A stretch of DNA of 64,000 bases from Pochonia chlamydosporia 170 (Eukaryota > Ascomycota > Sordariomycetes > Hypocreales > Clavicipitaceae): positions 744,001 to 808,000 of the forward strand of contig NC_035795.1 of the NCBI RefSeq assembly GCF_001653235.2, given 5' to 3'. Position numbers and translations under genes: made by a program. Below the pieces are notes generated by a model that had not been told where the DNA came from, did no database searches, and saw nothing but the letters and a program-made list of their open reading frames with translations. Below, in pieces: positions 48,364 through 58,394 of this stretch (the first letter of the stretch is position 1; each line of letters starts with the position of its first letter).

Positions 48364-49338
48364 GGTCGCTCCTGTTCGTTAATTCCTTTTGGGAGGAGGA
48401 GGGGGCCGACTAGCGGGCCGTCAACCGAAATGAACAGGGAATAAGATGAGGTGTCGAAATGTCGCGTGACGATGCAGGTGCCCAGGTATTGGGCAGCTGG
48501 TGTGATGCGGGCGGGCGGGCAGTGCGGTTCGATGCGCGGCGGATTTGTGGTTTGCTCAGCAACGATGGCGAATGCCAAATAGTAGCCGGCGGGCTGAAAT
48601 GATGTCGACCTATTTGGGCCTGTCACTGCCTGCGAAGACAGGGACCCGATGCAAGCGCGCCAATTCGCGTCGTTTCTCGGTCGAACGTTGTGGTACTTGG
48701 GCGGCGAGGTGAGGCAAAAGCAGAAGAAGCAAGCAAGCGTCGAGTTCCGGTAGCCGGCTGGGTTTTTGGAACCTAGGACAGGCTAGTGCGGTCGCGGGGA
48801 AGGGAAGGAAGGTGGGCTGGTCTGCTCTGCTCTTGCCTGCTATCACCGCCGATAATATGCTTGGCGCCCAATGCACCCCAGACAGTCTGTGGTAAAAACT
48901 ATTTGCCAACATCCAAGTATACACTAACACATCTTAATATATTGTAGTATATGCTGCGATATGTGATACCTTTGCTAGGTTAAATACCTATCTACCTAGG
49001 TACCTAGGTAAGCACCTAGGTAGTTACGACCCCTCACTGTATGAACCAGACTCTACGGAGTACCAGATGGGAAGGAACCAACAGTCGATGTCTTGGCGGG
49101 ATGGTCCCACTTGCCTTATCAACACATATGAACGTGTCTATCCGTTGCACCAACACAGCAAAGACATTTTGTGCCAGAAGACATCAAATATTCACAACCA
49201 CAAACATCTGGCTTGGTTTATTCTGAACAAAAGAAAGCTACGCCCAAGGGGGAAAAAAGACACATCCAATTACACTGGCTGCAGGTACGGTCTCTCGAAC
49301 CGGCACGAATCTTTGTCGGCTTCCTAATCGACAACAAT
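48364..49338. other. Intergenic region with TACCTAGGTA cluster
   Basis: No gene. Includes the AMPK beta promoter and leader. At about 48986-49024, TACCTATCTACCTAGGTA and two further CCTAGGTA copies form the densest cluster of this dispersed palindromic word in the window. Confidence 0.5.
48986..49024. repeat. Cluster of palindromic TACCTAGGTA words
   Basis: Three CCTAGG cores within ~35 bp, each in a TACCTAGGTA-like setting and overlapping. Isolated copies occur at about 22416, 24150, 34245, 53085, 57453, 61905 and 62364, always in non-coding sequence. Confidence 0.75.
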
Positions 49339-50316
49339 CTATGGCTTGCGCCCATAGACAACATAGAAAGGCATAAATGCATGGACATGATGACTCTTCA
49401 GCTCCCCTCGCACTTGACTTATCAAGTCTTGAGCCTCCGACTCTGTGAGTCCAGCAGCAAACAACATCTTGACCGCACCTTCGAGACCCAAGCCTACATT
49501 GTGGCCGTTCCATCTGCCAACCTCCTTATAATGAGGATCTCTAGGCCACACACCCACGGGGTACGGGAAAACTCTCTCTGTCACATCGACGAAGCCCTGC
49601 GCCACGAGGAGCTGTCTAATAGACTTGATACGAGTTGCGTCGCGTCCGAACCTCGCCAAACCTCTGACAATTGCATGACCAAACTTCTCCATGCCGGATC
49701 CCACGCTGGTGCCATCAGACGAGAGGACTTCGGGTGTGTGGTCTTGAAACTCTACCCAGCCGCCTGATTCCAGATGATTGTAGGTTTTCCGCAGCACAGC
49801 AGACAAGTCATTGAAACAGGTGAAGAGGAGCCGAAAGTGGATGTAGTCAAATGTCTGGTTATATGTCCACTCGTCGTTTTCTGCGTCTTCCTTTACAAAC
49901 GAGCAATTGTGGACAACGTCTTTGGGTTGGATGAGGCTAAGGTCGCTCCCGATCACGTTCGATTTGGGATATTGTCTCGCAAACTCAATGGCCCAAATAC
50001 CCGTCCCTGTGGCGACATCGAGGACGTTTTTGGGCTCGATTGGCGCCAAGGCGAGCTTTCCACCTAACAAGGTGGTGATGGTTTTGTGCTGGATGTCGAG
50101 TCTGCTTTGTTCTTCTGCGTCGTTTGGCAGTAAATATGTACCCTGTTTATATGAATGATAGGTACGTCCATGCTCCTCGATTGCGCTGTCGTCCAAAACA
50201 GAGCTTCCTGATGACGCGCGTTGCTGCGTGGGCTTGTCAGCCTCGATATCGACGTCTAGCACAGGGTATACTGCGACTTCATCGACTTCATCGGAAACTT
50301 CGCTTCCTTCAGCCAT
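49339..50316 (-). CDS. LaeA-like class I SAM-dependent methyltransferase
   Basis: An intronless 325-residue protein. SAM-binding motif I is clear (NVLDVATGTGIWAIEFARQYP), followed by VIGSDLSLIQP (motif II acidic residue), the DYIHFRLLF strand and the ESGGWVEFQDHTPEV turn that marks this fungal group. The group includes LaeA, a global regulator of secondary metabolism and development, and many TAM-domain paralogues of unknown substrate; this sequence looks like a paralogue rather than LaeA itself, an inference from the lack of the long N-terminus. The N-terminal ~60 residues are acidic and low-complexity (MAEGSEVSDEVDEVAVYP). It is divergent from the amino-acid permease across 1 kb. Confidence 0.88.
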   Translation of the reverse strand: MAEGSEVSDEVDEVAVYPVLDVDIEADKPTQQRASSGSSVLDDSAIEEHGRTYHSYKQGTYLLPNDAEEQSRLDIQHKTITTLLGGKLALAPIEPKNVLDVATGTGIWAIEFARQYPKSNVIGSDLSLIQPKDVVHNCSFVKEDAENDEWTYNQTFDYIHFRLLFTCFNDLSAVLRKTYNHLESGGWVEFQDHTPEVLSSDGTSVGSGMEKFGHAIVRGLARFGRDATRIKSIRQLLVAQGFVDVTERVFPYPVGVWPRDPHYKEVGRWNGHNVGLGLEGAVKMLFAAGLTESEAQDLISQVRGELKSHHVHAFMPFYVVYGRKP

Positions 50317-51332
50317 GGTTGCAGATTTTCAGAACACAGACATTTGAACAGTCTCCAAAATGAGATTGAGAAAACGAATAGTGCGGGGTGTCGTTCAAGA
50401 CCAATTGCGCAGACAGGGATTACTGTAACTAGCTTCTAGCACGATTATAGCTTACGCGAAGTGGAAGCGGGGGTAAGACGATTGTATTTATTCTCCTCGT
50501 CTGATGCTAGGTTAAACGTCTTTGGCATTGGTGATGGGACGGACAATATTGTACGCCCTGTCGGCCAGGGGGTTGTTGGCAATGTCGAGACTCGAGAGAT
50601 TCTGCTTTCATTTCTCACTCCCCAGCGCAACGGCGAGATGGACAACTGCCACACCCTGCACCCGAAAATCTCATATGGTTCCTTGTGTGCGGTACAAGGT
50701 CTATATTTTTTTTGCGGTTGAGTTTGTGCGCGTGTTCCCTACATCAATGGTTATGACAGGTACAATGAGCGCAGTTTGTTATAAGCGCAACTCTCAGCTT
50801 TAGCCAACTCGGGCGAGCATCGAGGCCACTCCACCGGACCAGATACTGCACTGGATCTGAATCTGGACGTTTACGAAAATAGAAGAAAAGTCCGATCGCA
50901 CCTCTTCTCAGATAAAGTCCGGAGATAATCAACCCTCCGTCACCATTGGTCGCACACATGGCCCCTTGAATCTCACTCCGCATGATTACCCTGCCTCGGA
51001 TGAGCGATGGCGTGCAAGCTATGCTCGCTCGCGCCATGCACCACAGCTCGTCCCAAATAGGCAATTATGCCAAACGCCCTTCCAACAATGATGCCCCCTT
51101 TATTAATGCAAACCAATTGCGCGATGAAATCATGACGAATCCAACTGATACATCTGGGACGCTCGGATGCATGCCAGACGACAGACAGGCTGGCATGTTT
51201 CCTCCGTGGAGAGTGGCAGCCTCAATAACCTTTGGCGATGCGGACATCTGTACACAACAATGTGAGCGACTGTTAAAGATGCTCTGCAGAGGAGAATGAA
51301 AATCGAGCACTTGAACAGCGATTACATTGAAA
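50317..51332. promoter_or_regulatory. Divergent intergenic region, methyltransferase / permease
   Basis: About 1 kb. A 105-codon frame at 50982-51299 has no protein family character. Presumed promoters for both genes. Confidence 0.5.
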
Positions 51333-53074
51333 ATGGCAGATATTGAACAGCAGCCGCTTTTGGCTGATACGGCCAGTGTTTTCTCGACTACCGGCACCAC
51401 GTACACGTCTACATCAGACGACGCCGTCACAACTAAAGACCATCCATCCCGCTCTATTGAGGATGACGTCCTTCCCGAAACCTCTACACTCGGTCGAAAC
51501 CTCACATGGACCAGTTCCTATATTCTCGTCATATCCCGTGTCATAGGAAGCGGCATCTTTGCCACGCCCGGTACCATTCTGCAGTCTGTCGGTAGTCCGG
51601 GGCTGTCTCTTCTCCTCTGGGTTGTCGGCGCTGTAATCGCAGCATCAGGGTTAGCAATCGCGCTCGAATATGGATGCATGCTGCCACGGTCTGGCGGTCA
51701 AAAGGTGTACCTGGAGTTTACATATCGCCATCCTCGATTTCTAGCCTCAACTCTCGTGGCTATAAATGCAGTTCTACTCGGATTCACGGCCAGCAACTGC
51801 GTCATATTCAGCCAATATGTTCTCTTTGCAGCGGGCCAGGATGCGGCGAATGACATGTCAAGGAAGGGCTTGGCAGCCGGACTGCTGAGTGCCGTTACGG
51901 TTGTGCACGCCGTGGTCCCAAAGTTTGGAGTCAAACTTCAGAACTTTTTAGGGTGGATCAAGATTGGTATCATTATATTCATGGTTCTTTGCGGGAGTTA
52001 TGTGGTTCTTATTCGCCCAGAAACAAAATCGTCTGTTGATGTGGAGCGCTTGATATCTTTCGAGAAATTGTGGGAAAACAGCAACTGGAACTGGGGTGTT
52101 GTCTGCACCGCCTTGTTCAAAGTCTTCTACTCATATGCTGGCTTGGATAACGTGAGTAATGTGCTCAACGAAGTCAAGGATCCGGTGCGGACGTTACGTT
52201 CAGTCACGCTAACGGCGCTCTTTACTTCTTGTGCGCTGTACTTTTTGATCAATGTTGCTTACTTTCTGGTCGTGCCTTTGGACGAGATCAAGGGGAGTGG
52301 AGAGCTTATTGCAGCCTTGTTCTTTCAACGCATATTTGGAGAAAATGTCGGCAGAAAGGTGTTGCCTTTGGCAGTGGCGTTGTCGGCGGTTGGAAATGTC
52401 ATGGTTGTGGCATTCGCAATGGTAAGTAATGGTACCATGCTATTAATACACAACATTGACTGATATCACATTTATAGGCACGTCTCAAACAAGAGATTGC
52501 GAGACAAGGTTTTCTCCCCTTCTCGGACATACTCTCATCCACGAAGCCGTTCAATTCACCTATTGGTGGCTTATTGGTCAACTATATCCCGTCTTTACTG
52601 GTCATAGTCCTGCCACCGTCAAGCGAGGTATACTCCTTCATCCTCGAGGTCGAGGGCTACACTGGTCAGATTTTTGGACTGGCCATTGGCCTTGGGTTAC
52701 TATGGCTTCGGTATAAACGACCAGATTTGCGGCGGCCCTTTACGGCGTGGAAGTCCGCTGTGTGGTTGAGATTGTTGCTTGGTGTTGGGTTGTTGGCGGC
52801 CCCTTTCTTTCCCCCAGCAGAGAAGTATAAAGGCGGAATGTTTTATGCTACATATGCGATTGTGGGAGTAAGCACGTAAGTCAGTACCGGCTGAATCTTC
52901 TTGAACTGCAGCTAACAGTGAGCTAGGATTGTGGGAAGTGTTGTGTATTGGTATCTATGGACGGTTGCGGTGCCTAAGTGGAGGGGATATAGGTTGGAAG
53001 AGGAGAATACAGTGCTAGCAGATGGAACGACTGTTACGAAATTGGTTCATAGACGAATTAACGAAATGGAATGA
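51333..53074 (+). CDS. Amino-acid permease, LAT/Mup1-like (APC superfamily)
   Basis: Three exons, 51333-52421, 52478-52875 and 52927-53074; 544 residues. The start is the ATG after CATTGAAA. An ~50-residue cytosolic tail (MADIEQQPLLADTASVF, with a dileucine-like LL) precedes the first helix and the APC signature RVIGSGIFATPGTIL. About twelve hydrophobic helices are visible, including LSLLLWVVGAVIAASGLAIA and ALYFLINVAYFLVVPLDEI, and the conserved FSYAGLDN-like FYSYAGLDNVSNVLNEVKDP loop. It resembles fungal high-affinity methionine/L-type permeases; substrate is unproven. Intron 1 (56 nt) follows GCAATG; intron 2 (51 nt) has CAGCTAACAG near its 3' end. Confidence 0.88.
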
Positions 53075-53602
53075 TTTACAAACCTAGGTAGATTAGAAAG
53101 ATTGACCACGTACAATATGCCAACTGGAGTCACTTGTAACGTATATACATAAGGACCTTAGTTTCCAACGTGAAGAGCAATGAGTTTATACAACCAACAA
53201 TCAACAACTCGGTGAAAGCGAATCAACCCAAATAACGTATCTCACCCACCCAAACCATTTCCAAACTCGACACAACTGATTGGCCCCCAGTGACGCGATC
53301 TCTGCCGTACCACAATCATGTCCCATCTCCGCACGGATTTGAAATCACACCTCCCTCCCGCGGCTACATAGCCCTCACGCCGCATGACGTCTCACCCAAC
53401 GCCCTGCAGTCTATTCTTCCGACATGATTATCAATCGGGCGTAAATGACAAGTGGTGCAAGATTGCGTGCTACACGAACACAAGTATATAAACAGCCGTG
53501 TCTATTCCCCGCCCAATCCACCGTTCCATCTACAGAAGAATTCAACAAATTTTGTAAACATTGTACAATAGAATTGAACAAATCTTTTAAACATTGTACA
53601 TT
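53075..53602. promoter_or_regulatory. Promoter of the AsaB-like gene
   Basis: A clear TATA box, TATATAAA at 53485-53492, lies 111 bp before the ATG. A 28-bp imperfect direct repeat with a 33-bp period (53540-53567 and 53573-53600) follows; its second copy ends 2 bp before the ATG. A CCTAGGTAG word is at 53083. Confidence 0.65.
53540..53600 (+). repeat. Direct repeat in the AsaB-like gene leader
   Basis: Two 28-bp copies, each ending AAACATTGTACA, identical at about 25 of 28 positions, 33 bp apart. Confidence 0.85.
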
Positions 53603-54527
53603 ATGGCCGCCGCAGCTGTTCAAACACCCATCATCCCCAACACCAATCCGCAAGTCCATCAAACGGAGCGGTCCACTCCAAAGCGTGATGTGCGAACTAT
53701 TCTGAATTATTATAAACCAAATGAAGATGGCTCGCCTCCTCATCCTACCTACATAGATCGTCCGGAAACGTACAACCAACCCTTCGAGCCGCATGACATT
53801 ACGGTCAGGGATATTGCCGGCGAAGAAGACAAGTATACGCTTGATAGGAATGGATTCCAGGTTCATAGGCACGTTGCCACGGAAAAGGACTTTCTAGACG
53901 AGGCTCAAATCAAGAGTAACTACTATGCTGAAACGGAACAGCTCCTCAAAGACGTGTATGTATTACCCTCAACACCATCAACACAATCTAACACCCAACA
54001 GTACAGGAGCTTCCAAAGTCTTCATATTCGACCACACCATCCGCCGCGCACCGCCCAACTCAAACGGCACACTCCGCGGCCCAGTCCAACGCGTGCACAT
54101 CGACCAGTCCTACTCGGCGGCGCTGTCCCGCGTGCCTCACCACCTCCCCGACCAGGCGGACCATCTCCTCAAGGGCCGCGTGCAGATTATCAATGTCTGG
54201 CGGCCGATCAAGAAGATTGAGCGGGATCCGCTTGCCGTTGCGGAGGCGCATTCCGTGCCGGACGCGGACCTCGTGGTACGGGAGCTGATTTATCCGAATA
54301 GAAGGGGGGAGACGTACGCCGTCAAGTATAATGAGGGGCATAAGTGGTTTTATCGGTCGGGGCTGGAGCCGGGGCAGGTGTTGCTGATTAAGTGTTTTGA
54401 TAGTAAGACGGATGGGAGGGCGAGGAGGGTGCCGCATACGGCGTTTGAGGATGGGGGTGTTGGGGAGGCGAGGGAGAGTATTGAGGTGAGAGCTTTGGTG
54501 TTTCATGAGGGTGACGATGGTTTGTGA
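53603..54527 (+). CDS. AsaB/CmcJ-type (GA4 desaturase-like) oxygenase family protein
   Basis: Two exons, 53603-53955 and 54002-54527, joined by a 46-nt intron (GTATGT...TCTAACACCCAACAG); 292 residues. Family marks are RDVRTILNYYKPNEDGSPP near the start, the FEPHDITVRDIAGEEDKYTLDRNGFQ block, the spliced KVFIFDHTIRR, the HIDQSYSAALSRV stretch, QIINVWRPIKKIERDPLAVA and the late HKWFYRSGLEPGQVLLIKCFDS. Members are annotated as CmcJ/7-alpha-cephem-methoxylase P8 chain or AsaB and appear in some secondary-metabolite clusters; the reaction of most is unknown. It has a good TATA box and sits between the permease and the large 2OG-like gene. The second exon is strongly GC-rich at third positions. Confidence 0.87.
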
Positions 54528-54786
54528 AGTGAGTATGTGTTTGTTGGGGATGTGAATTGTGGTGTAGTATAGCTTTCAGAGACACGATGTTATGACTTGG
54601 ATAGTGTTGGAAACTGGGATATTCTGTTAATCTATTGCTTTCTTGATCAAGTATATGAGATGAGGTATACAAATACAACTCACATATCTGATGCTATCGT
54701 CAAGCTGATATAGTCCCGCAACAATTCAACCGGCATCCAACGTACCAATAAACTATCACTTCATAACGATCATCATACATCCCATC

Positions 54787-57096
54787 TCACACCCACTCCA
54801 TCCCCTCCAAAACACCCTCCATCTCCCCATCCGGATCAACAAGCCTCTCAAAAAACGGATTCTCCTCCTCTTCCGGCCGCACCGTCACCACCGGCACCGG
54901 CACCGCCCTCCCCCCATCCACACCCACCATCCAATCATTCCTGAAAAAGTCCACCGTCACCTCAACACCCTCCTCAAACTCATGGAACTGCATCGGCGGC
55001 ACCAGCAACTTCGGCACGGGAATCTCCCTATCCAGCGTGATGAACGCCTCCGGCATAGGCACATCGCCCCAACACGCCGCGAAGTTCAGCGGCGGAAGCG
55101 GCTGCCTATCTATATCCTGCAGAATGTGAATCTTGTCGCCTACGATCTGGATATTCTCATCGTTGAGGACGACTTGCTGGTCTAGCATGATGATTGGTGC
55201 GCAGAGCAGCTTCCCGCGTGTGTAGTTTGCGCATTTTTCGTAAATGTTCATGACGTCTACGCTTTTCCAGGGGTTGAAGAGCGGGTATGTGTGGAAGAAG
55301 CAGCATGGGTCGTCGAGATCGGTTTCCTCGAGGTGCTCCAGGTCGTATTCATATTCGTCTACTAGGCCGACGAATGGCTCGTCGGATGATTTCTTGACGA
55401 GGGTTTCTAGATCGGAGGACTCGAGACGTCGGAAGGATGTGGTTTTGTTATTGAAGGACTGTGAGGAGAGGTATGTCCATATTTCGGATGAGGATGCGAA
55501 TTTCTGCTTGACGGTGGTGGAGTTGGAGAGCGATTGGAAGGGCTGCTCGCCTACTTTGCAGTTGAAGTAGTCGAGGATGGAAATGGCCGCGTAGTCCTTG
55601 ACGTTCATGTTGTCGCATTTCGGAAACCAGTAGTTGTACCCGTTTGTAAGGAAGCTGAGCCCATAAAACTGCTTCAAAAGGTACACTGAGTCGGAAGAGT
55701 CCTTATCAAGCGCCCAGTGTAAAGAGTTGGCGCGTTCAAAACACTCGTGCGCATATGAAGCGAGTTCTTTGTCAAAGATGCCTTGTCCGGTCATGTAGCA
55801 TGCTGTGCTGAAAATCTCAGAAATCTTGTCGTCATGCTTTAAATGTTCATCTTTGAAAATGAGTTCCGTCCGAAGAAAAACTTTGTTGCCGTGGAGGAAT
55901 GGCCGACCCTCGTGTTCGTACTTTTGGTCGAATATCACACACGTCATTTCTTCGACCTTGTTAATATTGACGTCTTGTACACGCAGGAGCGGCTCGTTCT
56001 CTCCAGCGGACAAATAAATGAGCAGCGTGTATTTGGAAACGTGGTTCCTCGCCCTGTCGTAGTAAGGCGTGTCGAGATGGTTCTCGAAATTGGCATCAGC
56101 CGGCGAAAACTTGTTGCACCGAAACACATAGTTGACGAATTCGAACGAATCTCCCAGCTCGCCCCCCATCGATTCCAGAACACCACTTGTCTTCACAGCT
56201 CGCGTCAGAGCCTCACTCAAAATAGCAGAGTGAAAGATGAACCGCTCGCCTCCTCGAGTGCCTTTGTTCAATGGCGCAACATAGAGCGCCAGATCAGACA
56301 TGTCCTTCAACAAGGCCCCTTGTTGACAATCCAACCTAGCAGTAAAGACCTCCCTGTCATCCTTCGGCTGCTTGACGTCCAACAACCCCAACTGCATAGC
56401 ATCCACGGCCTCATCTTGCCCCTTTTTCATCCTCCCCTCCACCCACTTATCCAGCGGAACGATATTCTCGAAATTATGATACGACAACTCCGCCGGATCA
56501 GCAAAAACAGCAAACAGTCTCGGCGTGCTCATAACCTGCGCAAAGTGCGACACACTCCTCCCCTGAACCTTCTTATCCAAATCCTCCACATACTTGAGAA
56601 CAGCATGGCTCCTAGACGGATAAAACGACACGCTCATGTCGCCCACAAAAGCTAGATTCTCATCCTCATCCAGAATGTCAACCATCCTGTCGAGAATCTG
56701 CCTGTCCGTCTCGCGGGCCGACCCGCTCCGACATGTTGCCAGGAAAAGATTGCGCACGCCCAGAGCAAGAATGAGCTTCTGTTCACTGTTCAGCAAGGCA
56801 TACTTTGCTGAGGCGTGGGGAGCATCAGCGATGACTTCGTGGAAGAAGGCGACGGATTGCCAGTGCGAGTCGGGGTCCACGGAGGTGGCGTGCAGGGCTT
56901 CTATCCGGGGTACTTTGGAGGGAGGGTGGTCATCTGTGTTTTTGCGTTTTCGCGGGATACTGCTTTGTGTGTTGTGTTGTGGATGACTTGGTGGTTCGAG
57001 GGGCTGTGATTTGTCGAGTGTGAGAGTATCAGTCTGCTGGGTGTCTTCAGGGTCGGGAGAGAGGGTTCTGCTGGAGAAGGAGCTTGCAGGATCCAT
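54787..57096 (-). CDS. Large protein with 2OG-Fe(II) dioxygenase-like core, probably nuclear
   Basis: An intronless 769-residue protein. Residues 1-70 are disordered and contain basic clusters (IPRKRKN near 47-53, PPSKVPRIE near 58-66) that look like a bipartite nuclear signal. In the middle, a double-stranded beta-helix pattern is visible: RCNKFSPADANFENHLDTPY, with H340 and D342, NHVSKYTLLIYLS, then CVIFDQKYEHEGRPF with H395, and KVFLRTELIF with R409. H-x-D...H...R at this spacing fits the iron and 2-oxoglutarate ligands of prolyl-hydroxylase-type dioxygenases. Residues ~420-769 have no recognised domain. Substrate is unknown; a protein or nucleic-acid substrate is a guess from the nuclear signal. 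It converges with the AsaB-like gene, 259 bp between stops. Confidence 0.78.
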   Translation of the reverse strand: MDPASSFSSRTLSPDPEDTQQTDTLTLDKSQPLEPPSHPQHNTQSSIPRKRKNTDDHPPSKVPRIEALHATSVDPDSHWQSVAFFHEVIADAPHASAKYALLNSEQKLILALGVRNLFLATCRSGSARETDRQILDRMVDILDEDENLAFVGDMSVSFYPSRSHAVLKYVEDLDKKVQGRSVSHFAQVMSTPRLFAVFADPAELSYHNFENIVPLDKWVEGRMKKGQDEAVDAMQLGLLDVKQPKDDREVFTARLDCQQGALLKDMSDLALYVAPLNKGTRGGERFIFHSAILSEALTRAVKTSGVLESMGGELGDSFEFVNYVFRCNKFSPADANFENHLDTPYYDRARNHVSKYTLLIYLSAGENEPLLRVQDVNINKVEEMTCVIFDQKYEHEGRPFLHGNKVFLRTELIFKDEHLKHDDKISEIFSTACYMTGQGIFDKELASYAHECFERANSLHWALDKDSSDSVYLLKQFYGLSFLTNGYNYWFPKCDNMNVKDYAAISILDYFNCKVGEQPFQSLSNSTTVKQKFASSSEIWTYLSSQSFNNKTTSFRRLESSDLETLVKKSSDEPFVGLVDEYEYDLEHLEETDLDDPCCFFHTYPLFNPWKSVDVMNIYEKCANYTRGKLLCAPIIMLDQQVVLNDENIQIVGDKIHILQDIDRQPLPPLNFAACWGDVPMPEAFITLDREIPVPKLLVPPMQFHEFEEGVEVTVDFFRNDWMVGVDGGRAVPVPVVTVRPEEEENPFFERLVDPDGEMEGVLEGMEWV

Positions 57097-57710
57097 TGCG
57101 TGTGGTTATATATTGAACATGGTGAGAATTGAAAGTTGTTTGTTGGGAAGTGAATTCAAGGCCATTCATGTTGGTGAAAGTTGGGATGAAGTTGAAATCG
57201 TGAAGACTGAACAGGCAGCCAGCTGAGTGTGGCGTTTCCCCGGACGCCATGATTCGCCGGTTTGGGATCTTGGTGCAAGATTGAGGCCATAACGGGAGTA
57301 CATCTGCAACATGCCTTTCAATGACAGTGAAATAATGTACGAAGCAAATGAAACATGAAATCAAATCCTTTGCTCCAAGCTACTAATTTATGCGCAGCCA
57401 CATCTTGCCATCTCTGCTTTCATTCCTCCGACTCCGTCCCGCAACAAAGAAGGGTACCTATGTACCTTGTACCTTGCCACAGCTCCCGCGGAGCCGCCTG
57501 CAGGAGCCACCCCTTCCCACCCGCTCCTTCCCTCCACAGCCCAATCCAGGGACCACATCCACCCTCAACTCATGATCGCATCAGACGATCCTCACTCACT
57601 ACTACCACTGCTACCATCTTTCTCATGTCCCATTACCCCTTTACTCCTTACCTTGTAATGAGCGTCTTCTAGTACCATCCCCGTGGTGTCCGCGACATCA
57701 ACAACTCGCC
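57097..57710. promoter_or_regulatory. Divergent intergenic region
   Basis: About 610 bp between the 2OG-like gene and the small membrane protein. Contains GGTACCTATGTACCTTGTACC near 57453, one of the TACCTAGG-type words. No gene seen. Confidence 0.5.
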
Positions 57711-58349
57711 ATGGACGAATCCTCCTCCGCGATCCACACCCTCGTACACATCCTCAAGTCCATCTACTCACTCAACTGGACGCGCTACCTCTCCTACATA
57801 GCCGCCACGCTCGCCCTCCCCCTCCGCATAGCATGGATCCCACTCTCCTACGTCTTCGCCATCCTAAAAGCCATATTCGCCCCGGCCGGCTACATCCTCT
57901 CCTACCTAGGCGGATGGGTAGCCGCCATTGCCAACTTCCTCGTCAGCCTAGAGGTACGTCCCCCGTCTCACATATACTCGCAAAGCTAACTCTCACAGCC
58001 ACTATACACATTCGTACGTACCACGCGTAGGCATATCTCCCGCAAAGCTAACAACCCGCAGTTTAGCGTAGCCGCGTTCATAGGCATCCTCGCCGGTATA
58101 ATCATGGCTGTTGCGTCCGCCATACTAACCACCTATTTCAACATGCAAGACGAGCCTGAGGATACGACGCAGCAGGAGCGTGAGGCACTCACGTACAAGA
58201 AGCAGATGTATCTACAGCAGCAGTACCTGAGGCGGGATCCGCAGGGGCTGGAGCCGGATTGGCATTGGGCGGATACGTCGCCGAGGTATAGGCGTGTTTC
58301 GGGGCTGCAGGCGGAGACTATTCTTGAGGAGGATGATTCTGAGGAGTGA
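57711..58349 (+). CDS. Small multi-pass membrane protein with a 15-nt microexon
   Basis: Three exons, 57711-57953, 57999-58013 and 58062-58349; 181 residues. I do not recognise the family. Exon 1 encodes hydrophobic segments (YLSYIAATLALPLRIAWIPL, YVFAILKAIFAPAGYILSYL, WVAAIANFLV), exon 3 another (AAFIGILAGIIMAVASAILTTY) and then a polar tail ending EEDDSEE. The middle exon is only 15 nt (PLYTF) and in phase, so skipping it keeps the frame. Both introns (45 and 48 nt) start GTACGT and share CGCAAAGCTAAC before the acceptor, which supports the splicing model. It converges with bur1 across a tandem-repeat array. Confidence 0.72.
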
Positions 58350-58394
58350 TTTGGGGTGGTTGAGCGGTTATTTTATTTGTTTGAGATACCCGAT

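Noticed and set aside
50982..51299. 105-codon frame before the permease
   Set aside because: In the divergent promoter, without protein-like features.
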